Shown: positions 35,598 to 44,391 of the stretch, in pieces
Layout: each line of letters opens with the position of its first letter
Position numbering within the stretch: position 1 is the first letter of the stretch
Origin: Lacisediminihabitans profunda
Lineage (GTDB): Bacteria > Actinomycetota > Actinomycetes > Actinomycetales > Microbacteriaceae
Length of the DNA: 64,000 nt
NCBI RefSeq assembly: GCF_008040105.1
Contig: NZ_VRMG01000008.1
Span: 124,001-188,000 of the forward strand
Direction of reading: 5' to 3'
Position numbers and translations under genes: made by a program
Notes under the pieces: generated by a model
Seen by the model: the letters and a program-made list of their open reading frames with translations, nothing else
Database searches by the model: none
Told to the model about the DNA's origin: nothing

Positions 35598-36869
35598 CTA
35601 CTTTTCTTTTGCGATCTCGGCATCGAGCCGCTGCGACGACTGGCTGAAGGCTTCATCCGTCGAGATCTGACCATTCAACGCGGACGAGAGCGGAGGAGCC
35701 ATTGCTGCTTCCCAGTCGACCCAGTGCGATGTCACCGGGAAAAACACAGCGTTCTTGTAGTTGGTCAGCGCTGCCTCGTAGTAGGGGTACTTGGCCTGAT
35801 TCTGAGGGTTCGAGAGCACGGAGATCCGGCTCGCCGATCCACCGTTGGCAAGACCGGCCTGCTGCTGTTTGGCTGCGGTAGCCCAAGCGACGAAATCAAA
35901 TGCTTCCTGCCGGTGTGTGGACTTCGCGGAGACGCCGAGGCCCCATCCGCCTAGGTTCGGGGTACTTTTGCCGGTTGGGCCGGCCGGGAGTGGCGCGAAT
36001 CCAACATTGTCCTTCACCTTTGATGTACCGGAAATGAGGGAATCAGAGGTGTCAGAAAAATTGATCATCATGGCGGTCTTACCCTCCGCGAATGCAGCGG
36101 CGGCAGCAGGCCAGTCGGCCGACAGCGCGTCACCTGGTGCGTAGGGAGCGACCTTCTTCCAGACGTCGAATGCCTGACGCGCTTCTGGCGAGTCCATCGA
36201 GCTGTGTTTCCCATCCTTTGTGATGTCGGCACCGTACGACCAAGCGATGCTCCAGTACTCGTCGAGCAGAGGGTCGTCTCGTTTGCCGATCAATGTCGTG
36301 CCGGTGACGCCCGTCTTCTCCTGGAGCGTTTGTGCAGCTTTGGCGTACTCGTCCCACGTCTTCGGAACTTCGACACCCGCCTGCTGCAACAGGTCCTTGC
36401 GGTAATACAGCATGTAGACAGCGCCAAACCATGGCAGTGCGTACTGCTGCTTGTCGATCGTGCCCCAGTCGACGTAAGCCTGGATGTAGTCGTTCATGTC
36501 GATCGACTTCGCGCTCGATTTGACCATGCCGTTGAGCGGTTCAAGATAGCCGCTATCGACATACTGCTTTTCCCAGGCGTAGTCCATACCGATCACGTCG
36601 TAGCTGTTTTTGCCTGAACTGAAGCCGAGGACGGTGCGCTCTCGCGTCGCATCATAGTCAAAGAGGTCAACGTTGACTTTTGTGGCGTGAGACTTGTTCC
36701 AGACCTTTGCGGCGTCGGCGAGCGCGGTTCCTGGTCCGCCGGTTTGGGCGATCACGCGAATCGTGTCGCTTCCGCCTCCGTTGGCGGAAACTGCACATCC
36801 GGACAGTGCTGTGCCGGCGACCAGAACGGTTACCGCGGCTATCAGCCGAGTGGTGATGCGTCGATTCAT
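35598..36869 (-). CDS. Sugar ABC transporter substrate-binding lipoprotein
   Basis: A 423-residue binding protein. The signal peptide ends in the lipobox LSGC (Cys about 28), followed by the mature part beginning with a Gly/Ser linker. Family-1 extracellular solute-binding features include WNKSHATKVNVDLFDYDA, ALPWFGAVYMLYYRKDLL and GGWGLGVSAKSTH. It would be anchored to the outside of the membrane and deliver a sugar conjugate to the two permeases encoded 11 bases downstream. ATG 36869 has GAAAGGG upstream; the long upstream extension of the frame has no support. Confidence 0.87.
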   Translation of the reverse strand: MNRRITTRLIAAVTVLVAGTALSGCAVSANGGGSDTIRVIAQTGGPGTALADAAKVWNKSHATKVNVDLFDYDATRERTVLGFSSGKNSYDVIGMDYAWEKQYVDSGYLEPLNGMVKSSAKSIDMNDYIQAYVDWGTIDKQQYALPWFGAVYMLYYRKDLLQQAGVEVPKTWDEYAKAAQTLQEKTGVTGTTLIGKRDDPLLDEYWSIAWSYGADITKDGKHSSMDSPEARQAFDVWKKVAPYAPGDALSADWPAAAAAFAEGKTAMMINFSDTSDSLISGTSKVKDNVGFAPLPAGPTGKSTPNLGGWGLGVSAKSTHRQEAFDFVAWATAAKQQQAGLANGGSASRISVLSNPQNQAKYPYYEAALTNYKNAVFFPVTSHWVDWEAAMAPPLSSALNGQISTDEAFSQSSQRLDAEIAKEK

Positions 36870-36886
36870 GATTCCCTTTCTTTGTT

Positions 36887-37603
36887 TTAAGTACGGTCGA
36901 CGGTGAAGCCGAGATGGGCTCCGCCGCTGACGGTGAGGAACGAACCGGTCATGTACCGGCTCGGGTCTGTGACGAGGAATAGCGCGGTGCTGGCGATCTC
37001 CTCGGGTTCTGCAACGCGTCCTAATGGAGTGGTGCGTTCGTACTCGGCGAAGACTTGCTCGGGGGTCATCCCGCGTAGCTGTCCTTCCCAGGCGAGTTCG
37101 CGGGTCTCCATCGGCGTGCGTACATACATTGGACAGATGCCGTTGATACGTACGTCGTCGACGGCGAGCTCCGGTGTGACTGCCTCGATGAGACCAGTGA
37201 CAGCGAACTTCGATGCGGAGTACGCGCTCAAATATGGTGCGCCGCGCAAGCCGGCCATGGAATCGATGACGGCGATGGCGCTGCCAGGTCGAAGTACGGG
37301 GGCGAGCGCGCGAAGGCAATTGAAAACGCCGAATGCGTTGACGTTCATCTGGAAATGCCAGTCGTCATCGGTTGTCTCGAGCAGGGGTGCCATGCGCGAC
37401 ACTCCGGCGGCGAGCACGACAGCGTCGAGAGGTCCGTCGAGTCGCGCGACCGCGTCTGCGACGGAAGCTGAATTTGTCACGTCAACGGGTTCCTCGCCGG
37501 CGAGGTCCCACGACACGACGTCGAAGCCGTCTGCGGTCAACGCTTGGGCGCATGCGCGTCCGATGCCGCTTGCTGCTCCTGTTACCACTGCCGTTTTACT
37601 CAT
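36887..37603 (-). CDS. Short-chain dehydrogenase/reductase
   Basis: A 238-residue SDR with TGAASGIG, VVSWDLAG (acidic residue favouring NAD), VVLAAGVSRM, the Ser region AVIDSMAGLRG and AYSASKFA holding the Tyr-x3-Lys pair; the C-terminus has SGGAHLG. ATG 37603 lies inside the end of the kinase gene (eight-base overlap) and follows GGAAC. It is a second, divergent SDR of the operon; two dehydrogenases suggest an oxidation-reduction or epimerisation of the sugar part. Substrate unknown. Confidence 0.78.
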   Translation of the reverse strand: MSKTAVVTGAASGIGRACAQALTADGFDVVSWDLAGEEPVDVTNSASVADAVARLDGPLDAVVLAAGVSRMAPLLETTDDDWHFQMNVNAFGVFNCLRALAPVLRPGSAIAVIDSMAGLRGAPYLSAYSASKFAVTGLIEAVTPELAVDDVRINGICPMYVRTPMETRELAWEGQLRGMTPEQVFAEYERTTPLGRVAEPEEIASTALFLVTDPSRYMTGSFLTVSGGAHLGFTVDRT

Positions 37604-38387
37604 GAATTGTTCCTGTCTGCGGGAAGCCACCGCGATGTCCGCAGGTAACGGAAGCCCACCGGGCACCGTTGACGAGCGCCGCCGCAGTGTCTGATCCGGT
37701 CGCGCAAGCCGCAATGAATCCGGCGATGAAACTGTCGCCAGCACCGGTGGTGTCGACGACCACAGCGGGTGCCGCGTCGATAGTGATCGGTTCTCCGCTA
37801 GTGGGGATAGCGATCGCACCGAGGGCTCCCCGAGTCACGACTGTGAGCTCCGCACCGCCTGCACGGGCGGTCCTCGCGAATTGCGCCGGATCGTCGTCGC
37901 CGACCGAACCAAACGCGACCGTTAGGCCGTCGAATCCCGAAGACACCGCGCAGTCTTGACCAATTCTGGTTGCCGGCAATTGCGCGCGGAGGGCGCTGGC
38001 GTCCGCTAGCATCCCGATTTGAACCCAGTCGGCCTTGGCGATCTCGCGAACTTGTGCGGCCGTGGGCGCATAGTTGGCGGTCACGCCGAAGTCTTCGTGT
38101 TCAAATACTCGGTCGCCGTTGCGTTGCACGCGAACGATCGTCACGGCGGTAGTGCCAGGCAGCTGGATGAGGCCACGTACGTCCACTCCGGCGTCGAGGA
38201 GGACGGCGCGAATGCGTGCGCCGTCCTCGTCGTTGGCAACGGCCCCGTAGTATCGAACGTTTTCGCCGGCGAGAGCGAGTTGGGCGGCGACGTTGGCGGC
38301 ATTGCCGCCAACGAAGCTCTCATGCTCGGCGCCGATGTACCGGTCGATAGTGTTGTCGCCGACAACGGCGAACAGGGGGCGGGTCAT
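37596..38387 (-). CDS. PfkB-family sugar kinase, FrlD-like (fructoselysine/fructosamine 6-kinase type)
   Basis: A 263-residue ribokinase-fold kinase. It starts with VVGDNTIDRYIG, has FVGGNAANVAAQLA (signature 1), VTRGALGAIAI, and the anion-hole motif DTTGAGDSFIAGFIA with catalytic Asp. The GDNxxD start and overall length are close to FrlD, which phosphorylates fructoselysine at C6. It sits directly after a SIS deglycase gene, the same pair as frlB-frlD and fraB-fraD. I infer phosphorylation of an Amadori compound; other sugar substrates of the family cannot be excluded. Confidence 0.72.
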   Translation of the reverse strand: MTRPLFAVVGDNTIDRYIGAEHESFVGGNAANVAAQLALAGENVRYYGAVANDEDGARIRAVLLDAGVDVRGLIQLPGTTAVTIVRVQRNGDRVFEHEDFGVTANYAPTAAQVREIAKADWVQIGMLADASALRAQLPATRIGQDCAVSSGFDGLTVAFGSVGDDDPAQFARTARAGGAELTVVTRGALGAIAIPTSGEPITIDAAPAVVVDTTGAGDSFIAGFIAACATGSDTAAALVNGARWASVTCGHRGGFPQTGTIHE

Positions 38388-38391
38388 TGGC

Positions 38392-39405
38392 CTAGTACGC
38401 GACTTGGCGGTAGTAGCGACGTGTCGTCAGCGGGTGCTGGGTAAGTTCTTCAAGGTGTGCACTCACACGCTCCAGCAATGTCGAGATCACCACTGGGGAG
38501 ATAAGGGCGCGCACGTCGGCGCTGATCCCTGGAAGGTTCACCTCGGCGGTGTCGATCGTTCGAACGCTGCGGGAGATATCGGGCGCCCATGCCTCGACGC
38601 GCTCAACGATCGCGCGAGACGCGTCCTCGCCCTTGAATAGAAGGAGGCTGGTGTTTTCTTCCAGAAGCTCGAGGGTGCCATGGAAGAAGTCCGCCGCGTG
38701 AATGGGCCGAGTCTTGATCCACTGCATCTCTTCCAGAATGCAAGTTCCGTAGTACCACGCCTCTGGCCAGGTGGAGCCTGCACCGCTGATGATGTGGAAG
38801 TCATGTGCCTGGATATGTGTCGCGAATTCGACCGAGGTCGGCTCATAGGCACGCTTGGCCTCGAGAAGCAGCCGCGGAAGGGTACGGAGCTCGGCGGCGA
38901 CTCGGTCGTAGTGCTGGTAGTCGCCGGTTGCTTCAAGCAGTGCAAGAACGAGCAGAAGGGACTGGAGGTAGAACGACTCTGAGGATGTGTCATCCTCGGC
39001 GAAGACGGTGAAGTTGTGGTCAGCTTCTTGAGCCACCGGGGTGTCCTCATGACCGGTGAGAGTAATCACCGTGGCCCCCTTGGACTTCGCAAAGCGCAGG
39101 ACGTCGAGCGCTTCGCGGGTGGTGCCGGATAGGGACGGGATGACGACGATCGAATGGGATCCGAGCGGTACTGCGTCCGTCGCCAGAATCTCGGCCGCTT
39201 GAACTACCTGGGCTGGGAATGTGCTTAGACGCTGTACGAGCTGCGCCGCAGGCTCCATTAGAACTCCAGCGCCTCCAGCGCCCAAGAAATAAAGGTTCTG
39301 TGCGCCATCACGCACCAGAGCAGTCACCAGTTCGCGCAAGGCCACGCCCGCCTCGACGGCGTTGCTCTGGATTGTCACGAATCGCGGTTCGTCGAAATTG
39401 AACAT
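38392..39405 (-). CDS. SIS-domain sugar isomerase/deglycase, FrlB/FraB-like
   Basis: A 337-residue protein with two SIS domains. Motifs include LYFLGAGGAGVLM, IPSLSGTTREALDVL (Ser/Thr-rich phosphate loop), EEMQWIKTRPIHAADFFHGTLE-type active-site segment (FFHGTLELLEE), and the C-terminus RRYYRQVAY, recalling the end of FrlB. FrlB/FraB split 6-phosphofructosyl-amino acids to glucose-6-phosphate and the free amino acid. It is the first gene of the operon, with GAGGA before ATG 39405, divergent from the GntR regulator. The exact amine part is not determined by sequence. Confidence 0.72.
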   Translation of the reverse strand: MFNFDEPRFVTIQSNAVEAGVALRELVTALVRDGAQNLYFLGAGGAGVLMEPAAQLVQRLSTFPAQVVQAAEILATDAVPLGSHSIVVIPSLSGTTREALDVLRFAKSKGATVITLTGHEDTPVAQEADHNFTVFAEDDTSSESFYLQSLLLVLALLEATGDYQHYDRVAAELRTLPRLLLEAKRAYEPTSVEFATHIQAHDFHIISGAGSTWPEAWYYGTCILEEMQWIKTRPIHAADFFHGTLELLEENTSLLLFKGEDASRAIVERVEAWAPDISRSVRTIDTAEVNLPGISADVRALISPVVISTLLERVSAHLEELTQHPLTTRRYYRQVAY

Positions 39406-39432
39406 GGAGTCCTCAGGGATAAATTGATAGTT

Positions 39433-39464
39433 AGTTGTCTGACATGTGGATCAGTTATCTGACA
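39433..39464. promoter_or_regulatory. Direct-repeat operator candidate for the GntR/HutC regulator
   Basis: AGTTGTCTGACA (39433-39444) and AGTTATCTGACA (39453-39464) are 12-base direct repeats with one mismatch, spaced 20 bases (two helical turns) in the divergent promoter region. A further inverted repeat, CGCTA-TCGT-TAGCG, lies at 39513-39526 close to the regulator gene. Confidence 0.5.
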
Positions 39465-39558
39465 ACCATAGGGATGAGGCGCACTCTGCGCAAGATCCAG
39501 ATCATTCGATCTCGCTATCGTTAGCGTTCTGATATGGTCAACGGACGTGGGGAGAGAC

Positions 39559-40305
39559 ATGTCAGACAAGGAACGGCGCCCGGGCTCGGCTAAGCAGACC
39601 ATGGTTGAGCAGCTGCGCCAGGAGATCCTCGATCTAATTGCAGAGCGGGGTCTCGACGCCGGTGACAAACTCGATGCGGAAAGCGCCTTGTCAAAGCGTT
39701 TCGGTGTTTCACGCCCCACCGTCCGAGAAGCCCTCAAGAGCCTTGAGCAAGAGGGTGTGCTCAATGCCGTGCAAGGCCAGGGGCGGTTCATTTCGTCCAT
39801 GGGTTCGCTCGCGGTCGAGCGCCCCATCACTCGGTACGAGAGCATCACCGAGGTACTGACCGCGTTGGGCTATGAGATCGTAACTGCAGTCCTCGGCGTT
39901 GCCGAGGGCGAGGCAACGGCGGTCGAGGCGAAGGCGCTGAGGCTGGAAGAAGGTGCGCCAGTCATCCGTTTGGCACGAATCCGCTACGGCAACGACGAGC
40001 CGCTTGTCGTCAATCTGAACACAATTGTTCGCGATGCGCTCCCGGGGTCTCCGGCACATCGCGACTGGAGCGCATCGCTGACTTCCGCTCTTGAAGCTCA
40101 CGGGCATCACATCACTTCCTCCGTTGCACGCATTACCGCAACCGAGCTCCCTCCCGAGTTCGTTCAACGCCACGCTCTCAGCGACCTCGGCCCCTGGCTC
40201 TTGGTCCAAGAGACCTGCCTAACGACATCTGGACGCCGTGTCCTCTACGCGGAGGATTATCATCGCGGCGATGCGATCGCGTTCAATGTGCTCCGCCATA
40301 GGTGA
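39559..40305 (+). CDS. GntR-family transcriptional regulator, HutC/UTRA subfamily
   Basis: A 248-residue regulator. The N-terminal winged helix reads LDAESALSKRFGVSRPTVREALKSLEQEGVL (in parts: SRPTVREALKSL and QGQGRFIS), and the C-terminal UTRA domain has EGAPVIRLARIRYGNDEPL and YAEDYHRGDAIAFNV. UTRA domains bind small sugar phosphates or amino-acid-like ligands. ATG 39559 follows GGGGAGAG. It is divergent from the Amadori-type operon and probably represses it until the phosphorylated sugar conjugate binds, as FrlR does. Confidence 0.85.
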   Translation: MSDKERRPGSAKQTMVEQLRQEILDLIAERGLDAGDKLDAESALSKRFGVSRPTVREALKSLEQEGVLNAVQGQGRFISSMGSLAVERPITRYESITEVLTALGYEIVTAVLGVAEGEATAVEAKALRLEEGAPVIRLARIRYGNDEPLVVNLNTIVRDALPGSPAHRDWSASLTSALEAHGHHITSSVARITATELPPEFVQRHALSDLGPWLLVQETCLTTSGRRVLYAEDYHRGDAIAFNVLRHR

Positions 40306-40509
40306 CTGTTGACCAGAGTGGCCTGCTGTACACCTCCAACTCCATAGGCAACCCCGCCGATTTCTGACAACTCAACAAGCAGGCACCCGGCCCCAGCGGA
40401 CCATCATCGAAGTAGAGACCTTGCATCCCCTCTTCTGCGACTAATTCACAGCGTCTGCGAGCGACGACCTGGCCCCGGTCCAGCGCTAGACTTTTCGTCC
40501 CTGAGTGGC

Positions 40510-41853
40510 TCAAAACCGAAGTAGGGCTGTCACGTCCTCGACTTGCTCGAGCTGCAACAGTCCGCTGAGCAGTTCTTCTGAGCGGTCGTCGCCTAGTACG
40601 GGCACGACCAACGAGCGGTACTTCTGGAGTAGCTCGTCCTCGGTGAGCGGATTGCGGACGTTTCCTTTAGCGAAGTCGCGGCTGAGATGGATTGATCTGC
40701 CGTTTTCGAGGGTGATGTCGATCTTTACCGGTGCGTCGGCGGTGAAGTTTCGTGTAGCGAGTTCGTCATCCACCCGGGTCCTCACCCGCTCCATCAGCGG
40801 ACCGATCGCTGGGTTATTGAGGAACGCCTCATCATTGAACACTTCGACGCTCGCGCGCCGGAAGGTGAGTGCCGCAGCGACCGCATACTCCATGGAGAAC
40901 TTGGTTTCAGTAACACGAGAAGGCGAATGGTAGATGAGTTCGTTGTAGGACCAAGGGCTCTGGCCGACGTCCACCGCGACGATGTCTGCGGGGTTGAGCC
41001 CGGCGATCTCGTCAGACTCCAACAGAGCGTCGAGCGCTGACCCCATGCTTGAGCAGCAGGCGTATCGCTTGAAGTTGAAGCCAGGGTCAAGAATGCTCCA
41101 GGTCTGGCTTGACGAATATGTGACCGTGTCTGGTGCCAACCCGCCGAATAGCTGGAAGAACCCATCGAGACCTTCGATGATCCCCGCGGACGGGCGAAGT
41201 CCAGCTTTGGCGAGTTCGGCGCACCAGATGCCCGTGCGAGCGGCCATGCCGCAGTGTAAGGGCTTGACTGGCGAGCCAAAGTTGCCGCGGAGACCACTAG
41301 CTTCGGAGGCTGCGATTCCGAGGGCTGCAGCTATCTCATCCGCCGGGAGTCGGGTGGAGAGTCCGGCGGCCACGCTGGCTCCGAGTACTCCGAAGACCCC
41401 GGTGGTATGCCACCCCTGGTCACTGGTGAAAGGCAGGCATTGTCGACCGATGCGGTACATGGCCTCTCCTGCCAGGAGGTATGACCGAAGCACCTCTTGC
41501 CCGGAGCCGCCCAAGGACTCTGCGATCGAGAAAGCCGCGGGCGCTACGGGGGCGGTTGGGTGGTTGATGATGGAATAGTCGTCGTAATCGTAGATGTGCG
41601 CCGCAAAGCCGTTGTGGAGAGCCGCATAGTCCGGGCTCGCCCGGAGCTGGGTTCCCAACAGAGCTGCATTGCGGGTTGAGTTTTTGGCCGCGGAGAGCCT
41701 TGCGACACCTTGCAAGTCGGGATGTTGGCTCCCGGCGATGGTTACTGCAAAGTAGTCGATTAGCGCACGTTTGGCGGTTTCGACCGCCTCGGGCGGAATC
41801 TGGCTGAACGATTTGCTGGTCAGATCGTCGCAGATGTCATTCAAGTAAGCCAT
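40510..41853 (-). CDS. MmgE/PrpD family protein
   Basis: A 447-residue protein with ALIDYFAVTIAGSQHPDLQ, AAHIYDYDDYSIINHPTAP, WHTTGVFGVLGASVAAGLS, FGSPVKPLHCGMAARTG and RYACCSSMGSALD. These are conserved stretches of the MmgE/PrpD fold, which covers 2-methylcitrate dehydratase, cis-aconitate decarboxylase and iminodisuccinate epimerase. ATG 41853 has AAGGAGG upstream. As last gene of an amino-acid-type operon beside an aspartase-like lyase, an epimerase or dehydratase acting on a succinate-type compound is more likely than propionate metabolism, because no prpB/prpC is present. Confidence 0.8.
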   Translation of the reverse strand: MAYLNDICDDLTSKSFSQIPPEAVETAKRALIDYFAVTIAGSQHPDLQGVARLSAAKNSTRNAALLGTQLRASPDYAALHNGFAAHIYDYDDYSIINHPTAPVAPAAFSIAESLGGSGQEVLRSYLLAGEAMYRIGRQCLPFTSDQGWHTTGVFGVLGASVAAGLSTRLPADEIAAALGIAASEASGLRGNFGSPVKPLHCGMAARTGIWCAELAKAGLRPSAGIIEGLDGFFQLFGGLAPDTVTYSSSQTWSILDPGFNFKRYACCSSMGSALDALLESDEIAGLNPADIVAVDVGQSPWSYNELIYHSPSRVTETKFSMEYAVAAALTFRRASVEVFNDEAFLNNPAIGPLMERVRTRVDDELATRNFTADAPVKIDITLENGRSIHLSRDFAKGNVRNPLTEDELLQKYRSLVVPVLGDDRSEELLSGLLQLEQVEDVTALLRF

Positions 41854-41904
41854 CTCGACCTCCTTTTCTATTTGGCGGTAAAGGGCAGGCATCTTGGTAC
41901 GGAT

Positions 41905-42759
41905 TCACTCCGGCTCCATCCCGAATGCGCGAGCAAGTCTCTGGATCTCTTCAGCCCGCCGAAGGCGGGGCAGGTCGCTGCCATCCCGGATCTCACGACC
42001 CCCCGCTTCAAACAAGGAAAGGAAATCCTGCGCCCAGGCGATGTCCGAGGGTGTAGGTGCCAGCGCCTCGTTAACGATCGCCAGCTGGTCAATGTTGAGG
42101 CACAGTCGGCCGGTCATCCCGAGGGCGACGGCGACGTTACTTTGCTCTCGCAACGTGGGGTGGCTTGTTCCGATGGTCGGTCCGTCTATGGGTCCGGGGA
42201 GATTGCCGACTCGGCTTGCGATGACGAGCCGAGAGCGAGGGTATGCCATCGCCAGGTTGTCGGCAGCGGTGCCGGTGTCGCGGCGGTAGTCGCCACTCCC
42301 GAATGCGAGCCGGAATGTGCCGCGTGCTTTAGCCATACTGACTGCTTCTTCAATGCCCAGGGCGGACTCAATCAGCGCGATCACAGGGGACTGTCCGTGC
42401 ATGCGGTCGAAGGTTTCGGTGACGTGTGCAGCCGACTCAGTCTTTGCAAGCATGACGCCATCGATGCCGGGTAGACCGACGAGTGCGGCGACGTCATCTG
42501 CCCAGTATTTGGTGCTGCGGTCATTGATGCGGACCCAACCGGTACCGCCGCTTCGGAACCATTCCACGACTGATTGGCGGGCATCATTTTTGCGCGCTGG
42601 GTCGACTGCGTCCTCTATGTCAAGAAGTATCTGATCGGCAGGCGAGGCTGCTGCTGGGCCAAAAGTCTCGGGCCTGGCGCCATTCACCAGCAGCCAAGAC
42701 CGCGAAAGAGCCGGTGAAATGCTTCGCCTCTTACCCACCTCATGGATGTTCGGTGTCAT
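41905..42759 (-). CDS. HpcH/HpaI aldolase / citrate lyase beta (CitE-like) protein
   Basis: A 284-residue TIM-barrel protein with SWLLVNGARPE, LLDIEDAVDP (metal-binding Glu and Asp), VRINDRST, VMLAKTESA, ALIESALGIEEA and LAFGSGDYRRDTG. CitE-like enzymes cleave or hydrolyse acyl-CoA or malyl-type substrates using Mg. No CitD, CitF or CoA-ligase gene is nearby, so it is not a complete citrate lyase. ATG 42759 has GGAG upstream. It lies between the MmgE/PrpD and aspartase-like genes in a tight operon and may cleave a C4-derived intermediate. Confidence 0.78.
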   Translation of the reverse strand: MTPNIHEVGKRRSISPALSRSWLLVNGARPETFGPAAASPADQILLDIEDAVDPARKNDARQSVVEWFRSGGTGWVRINDRSTKYWADDVAALVGLPGIDGVMLAKTESAAHVTETFDRMHGQSPVIALIESALGIEEAVSMAKARGTFRLAFGSGDYRRDTGTAADNLAMAYPRSRLVIASRVGNLPGPIDGPTIGTSHPTLREQSNVAVALGMTGRLCLNIDQLAIVNEALAPTPSDIAWAQDFLSLFEAGGREIRDGSDLPRLRRAEEIQRLARAFGMEPE

Positions 42760-42801
42760 TGCGTCTCCGGATTCATAGCTTCGCCTGCGTATCCGACACG
42801 T

Positions 42802-44271
42802 CTAGGTCACCGATCGCTGAATGCGATTTGCTGTCTCTGAGGTCTCGCTTGGCACGAAGCCGCTTAGCCGTTCGGGCGAGAGCAGCGTTGCAACTTGCTC
42901 AGCCGTCATCAGACCGTTGTTGACCACGAGCTCGGCGATTGAGGCATTCGATGTAAGCGCGGTGTGAGCCAGAGCGGCGGACGCGCTGTAGCCGATGTAC
43001 GGGGTGAGTGCCGTGACTACTCCGACGCTCGATGCGACCTGTGCAGAGAGATGATCAAGATTTGCTTGGACGCCGTCGATGCAGTTGACACGCAGCGTCT
43101 GGCAGGCATTCGTCATCCAGTCGAGCGATTGGAGGATGCTGTGTGCGATGACGGGTTCGAAGGCGTTGAGTTGGAGTTGGCCGGCTTCAGCTGCGGCAGT
43201 CACCGTGGCGTCGGCGCCGATGACGCTGAACGCGACCTGGTTGACGACTTCCGGGATGACCGGATTCACCTTGCCAGGCATGATGCTGGACCCGGCCTGG
43301 CGGGCCGGGAGAAAGATCTCAGCGAAACCAGCCTGAGGGCCAGACGAGAGCAGCCGGAGGTCGTTGCAAATCTTCGACAATTTCACAGCCGCACGTTTGA
43401 GCGTTCCTGAGAGGGTCATGAACACACCGACGTCTGAGGTGGCTTCGACGAGATCTTGTGCGGTGACGATCCTGACGCCTGTGAGATCTTCAAGCTCGCC
43501 TCGGACCGCTTCGGCGTAGCGCGGGTCTGCGGTGATGCCGGTACCGATCGCGGTTGCTCCGAGATTGACTTCGGAAAGCCAGGCAAGTACCTCTCCCAAC
43601 CGGTCATAGTCCTCGCGGAGTGTGGTCGCGAATCCGCTGAACTCCTGGCCGAGTGTCATCGGGACTGCGTCTTGGAGTTGGGTGCGCCCAATCTTGAGAA
43701 CCCTCGCGAACTCCCGGCCTTTTATTTCAAAGGCGGCAGCAAGTTGGGCGTGTTCTGCTCGGAGCCGTTGGACGCTCCAGATCATGGCGAGCTTGATCGC
43801 TGTGGGGTAAACGTCATTGGTCGATTGGCTTCGGTTGACGTCATCGATGGGGTGCAACGCTGTGTAGTCGCCTCGGGGCCTGTTCATCTGTTCGAGGCCG
43901 GCATTCGCGATCACCTCATTGGTGTTCATGTTCGTACTGGTGCCGGCTCCGCCCTGTATGACACCCACAACGAACTGATCATGGAACTTTCCAGCCACGA
44001 TCCGTTCGCAAACGTCATCGATGGTCTGAGCCTTAATCGAGTCGAGGACACCGAGTTTGGCGTTTGCGCGGGCAGAAGCCTGCTTGACCCGAGCAAGAGC
44101 ACGTATCAGGTCAGGATAATCACTGATCGTGCGCCGAGAAATTGGGAAGTTGATAAGTGCTCGGGCGGTGTGAATTCCCCAGTAGGCGTCAGCCGGAACT
44201 TCCTGCGACCCAAGAGAGTCGTGCTCGATCCGGACGGGGGGAGAGTCGTCGCTCACTGCAAGGATTGTCAT
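42802..44271 (-). CDS. Aspartate ammonia-lyase-like enzyme (aspartase/fumarase superfamily)
   Basis: A 489-residue protein with RIEHDSLGSQEVPADAYWG, GGAGTSTNMNTNEVIAN, DVNRSQSTNDVYPTA and the superfamily signature GSSIMPGKVNPVIPE, followed by EAGQLQLNAFEPV. These match aspartase closely; aspartase splits L-aspartate into fumarate and ammonia. The same superfamily contains C-N lyases for iminodisuccinate and EDDS. GSS holds the catalytic Ser loop. The start at 44271 has only a weak ribosome site. It is flanked by RidA and CitE-like genes in the importer operon. Confidence 0.83.
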   Translation of the reverse strand: MTILAVSDDSPPVRIEHDSLGSQEVPADAYWGIHTARALINFPISRRTISDYPDLIRALARVKQASARANAKLGVLDSIKAQTIDDVCERIVAGKFHDQFVVGVIQGGAGTSTNMNTNEVIANAGLEQMNRPRGDYTALHPIDDVNRSQSTNDVYPTAIKLAMIWSVQRLRAEHAQLAAAFEIKGREFARVLKIGRTQLQDAVPMTLGQEFSGFATTLREDYDRLGEVLAWLSEVNLGATAIGTGITADPRYAEAVRGELEDLTGVRIVTAQDLVEATSDVGVFMTLSGTLKRAAVKLSKICNDLRLLSSGPQAGFAEIFLPARQAGSSIMPGKVNPVIPEVVNQVAFSVIGADATVTAAAEAGQLQLNAFEPVIAHSILQSLDWMTNACQTLRVNCIDGVQANLDHLSAQVASSVGVVTALTPYIGYSASAALAHTALTSNASIAELVVNNGLMTAEQVATLLSPERLSGFVPSETSETANRIQRSVT

Positions 44272-44391
44272 AGCTGGTTTCGGAGCTCGCGCGGCGCCCC
44301 GTATCGACGATGGGCCGCTAATCGGGTTTGTGGGTCCGTCGCAGCCGGTCGGTGGGCTGGGGCGCCGCGCAGGAGGTGGAATTGTGCTCGA

